A stretch of 41,405 bases of DNA from positions 1-41,405 of the forward strand of contig JAQSWV010000022.1 of NCBI GenBank assembly GCA_029266455.1, given 5' to 3'. The translations under genes were made by a program, and so were the position numbers. Under the pieces are notes generated by a model. The model was not told the DNA's origin. It saw nothing but the letters and a program-made list of their open reading frames with translations, and did not search any database. Positions within the stretch are counted from its first letter, which is position 1, and each line of letters starts with the position of its first letter. Of this stretch, positions 41,145 to 41,405 are shown piece by piece. The stretch is from Nocardioidaceae bacterium. GTDB taxonomy: Bacteria; Actinomycetota; Actinomycetes; Propionibacteriales; Nocardioidaceae.

Positions 41145-41405
41145 GCCCGCACGTCCGCACACCGGCTGACCTGCGGGTTCGCGGTCAGACGGGCGAGCAC
41201 CGCGTGAAGGTCAGAGGCCAGTTGGGCGGAGGTCGCACCTGCTGCCGACGGCAGCGCGCGTACTACCAGGAGTGTCCCGTCGGGCAGCCGGCGGACCTGC
41301 TCGGCGGCCAGATGACGCAGTCGCCTGCGCACGCGGTTACGGACCACGGCGGGCCCGACAGCGCGGCTCACCACGAAGCCGACCCGGGCGGGAGGTGCTG
41401 CCGAG
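41141..41405 (-). CDS. rnpA: Ribonuclease P protein component, 5' end outside the window
   Basis: About 87 residues are visible, reading in from the window edge as [20 protein letters not shown] then [11 protein letters not shown], the RNR motif region of RnpA. The start codon and first 30 or so residues lie beyond 41405. RnpA is the protein subunit of RNase P, which matures tRNA 5' ends. The stop overlaps the yidD start. rpmH and then dnaA are expected upstream. Confidence 0.95.
   Translation of the reverse strand, partial: SAAPPARVGFVVSRAVGPAVVRNRVRRRLRHLAAEQVRRLPDGTLLVVRALPSAAGATSAQLASDLHAVLARLTANPQVSRCADVRA

Noticed and set aside
1-41405. Mobile element, prophage, CRISPR or biosynthetic island
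   Set aside because: No transposase, integrase, repeat-spacer array or tRNA-flanked insertion; gene order follows conserved actinobacterial synteny throughout.

Overview
The window looks like an origin-proximal housekeeping segment of a high-GC Actinomycetota chromosome. GC is very high throughout, GTG starts are common, and gene ends often overlap as ATGA or GTGA. The gene order matches blocks I know from Streptomyces (the dnaB to rnpA neighbourhood) and, in pieces, Mycobacterium (ino1/PadR/ponA1/GT87/rpsF-ssb-rpsR-rplI/dnaB, and mviN-sigM-trxBA-parB-parA-gid). The right edge lies inside rnpA, so rpmH, oriC and dnaA should be just beyond it. I cannot name the genus. I see no insertion sequence, prophage, CRISPR array, tRNA or rRNA.

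Left part (1-12.1 kb): a YciI-like protein and an MFS transporter (+); the replicative helicase dnaB (-); a 445-bp intergenic stretch with DnaA-box-like words; and a MATE exporter (+). A long leftward block follows: ABC ATPase and FtsX-type permease, a 50-residue basic protein, a GAF-GGDEF cyclase, then rpsF-ssb-rpsR-rplI. The S18 in that operon is the cysteine-free type.

Middle (12.2-23.6 kb): endonuclease IV, a FemX-like aminoacyltransferase and a divergent alanine-racemase-like protein (+); a class A penicillin-binding protein and a GT87 membrane protein (-); a PadR regulator translationally coupled to ino1, then an MFS protein (+); and the CCA-adding enzyme (-). A clean 17-bp operator-like dyad lies between the PBP gene and padR.

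Right part (23.8-41.4 kb): an envelope/stress run (+) encodes a DUF6049-like secreted protein, the lipid II flippase MurJ, a membrane pseudokinase with a discoidin-like C-terminus, an ECF sigma factor with its zinc-type anti-sigma factor, then thioredoxin reductase and thioredoxin behind a match to the sigma-R/SigH thiol-stress promoter. A GNAT protein (-) and an aminotransferase/D-Ala-D-Ala ligase-like pair (+) follow. The leftward operon rnpA-yidD-yidC-jag-rsmG-parA-parB closes the window and carries two parS sites inside coding sequence.

The common theme is replication and segregation, cell-wall building and thiol/envelope stress. Nothing here is an unmistakably new system. The best candidates for undescribed biology are the FemX/racemase-like pair, the aminotransferase/ligase-like pair, the free-standing pseudokinase beside MurJ, the zinc-free S18 at the main locus, and several unexplained dyads.
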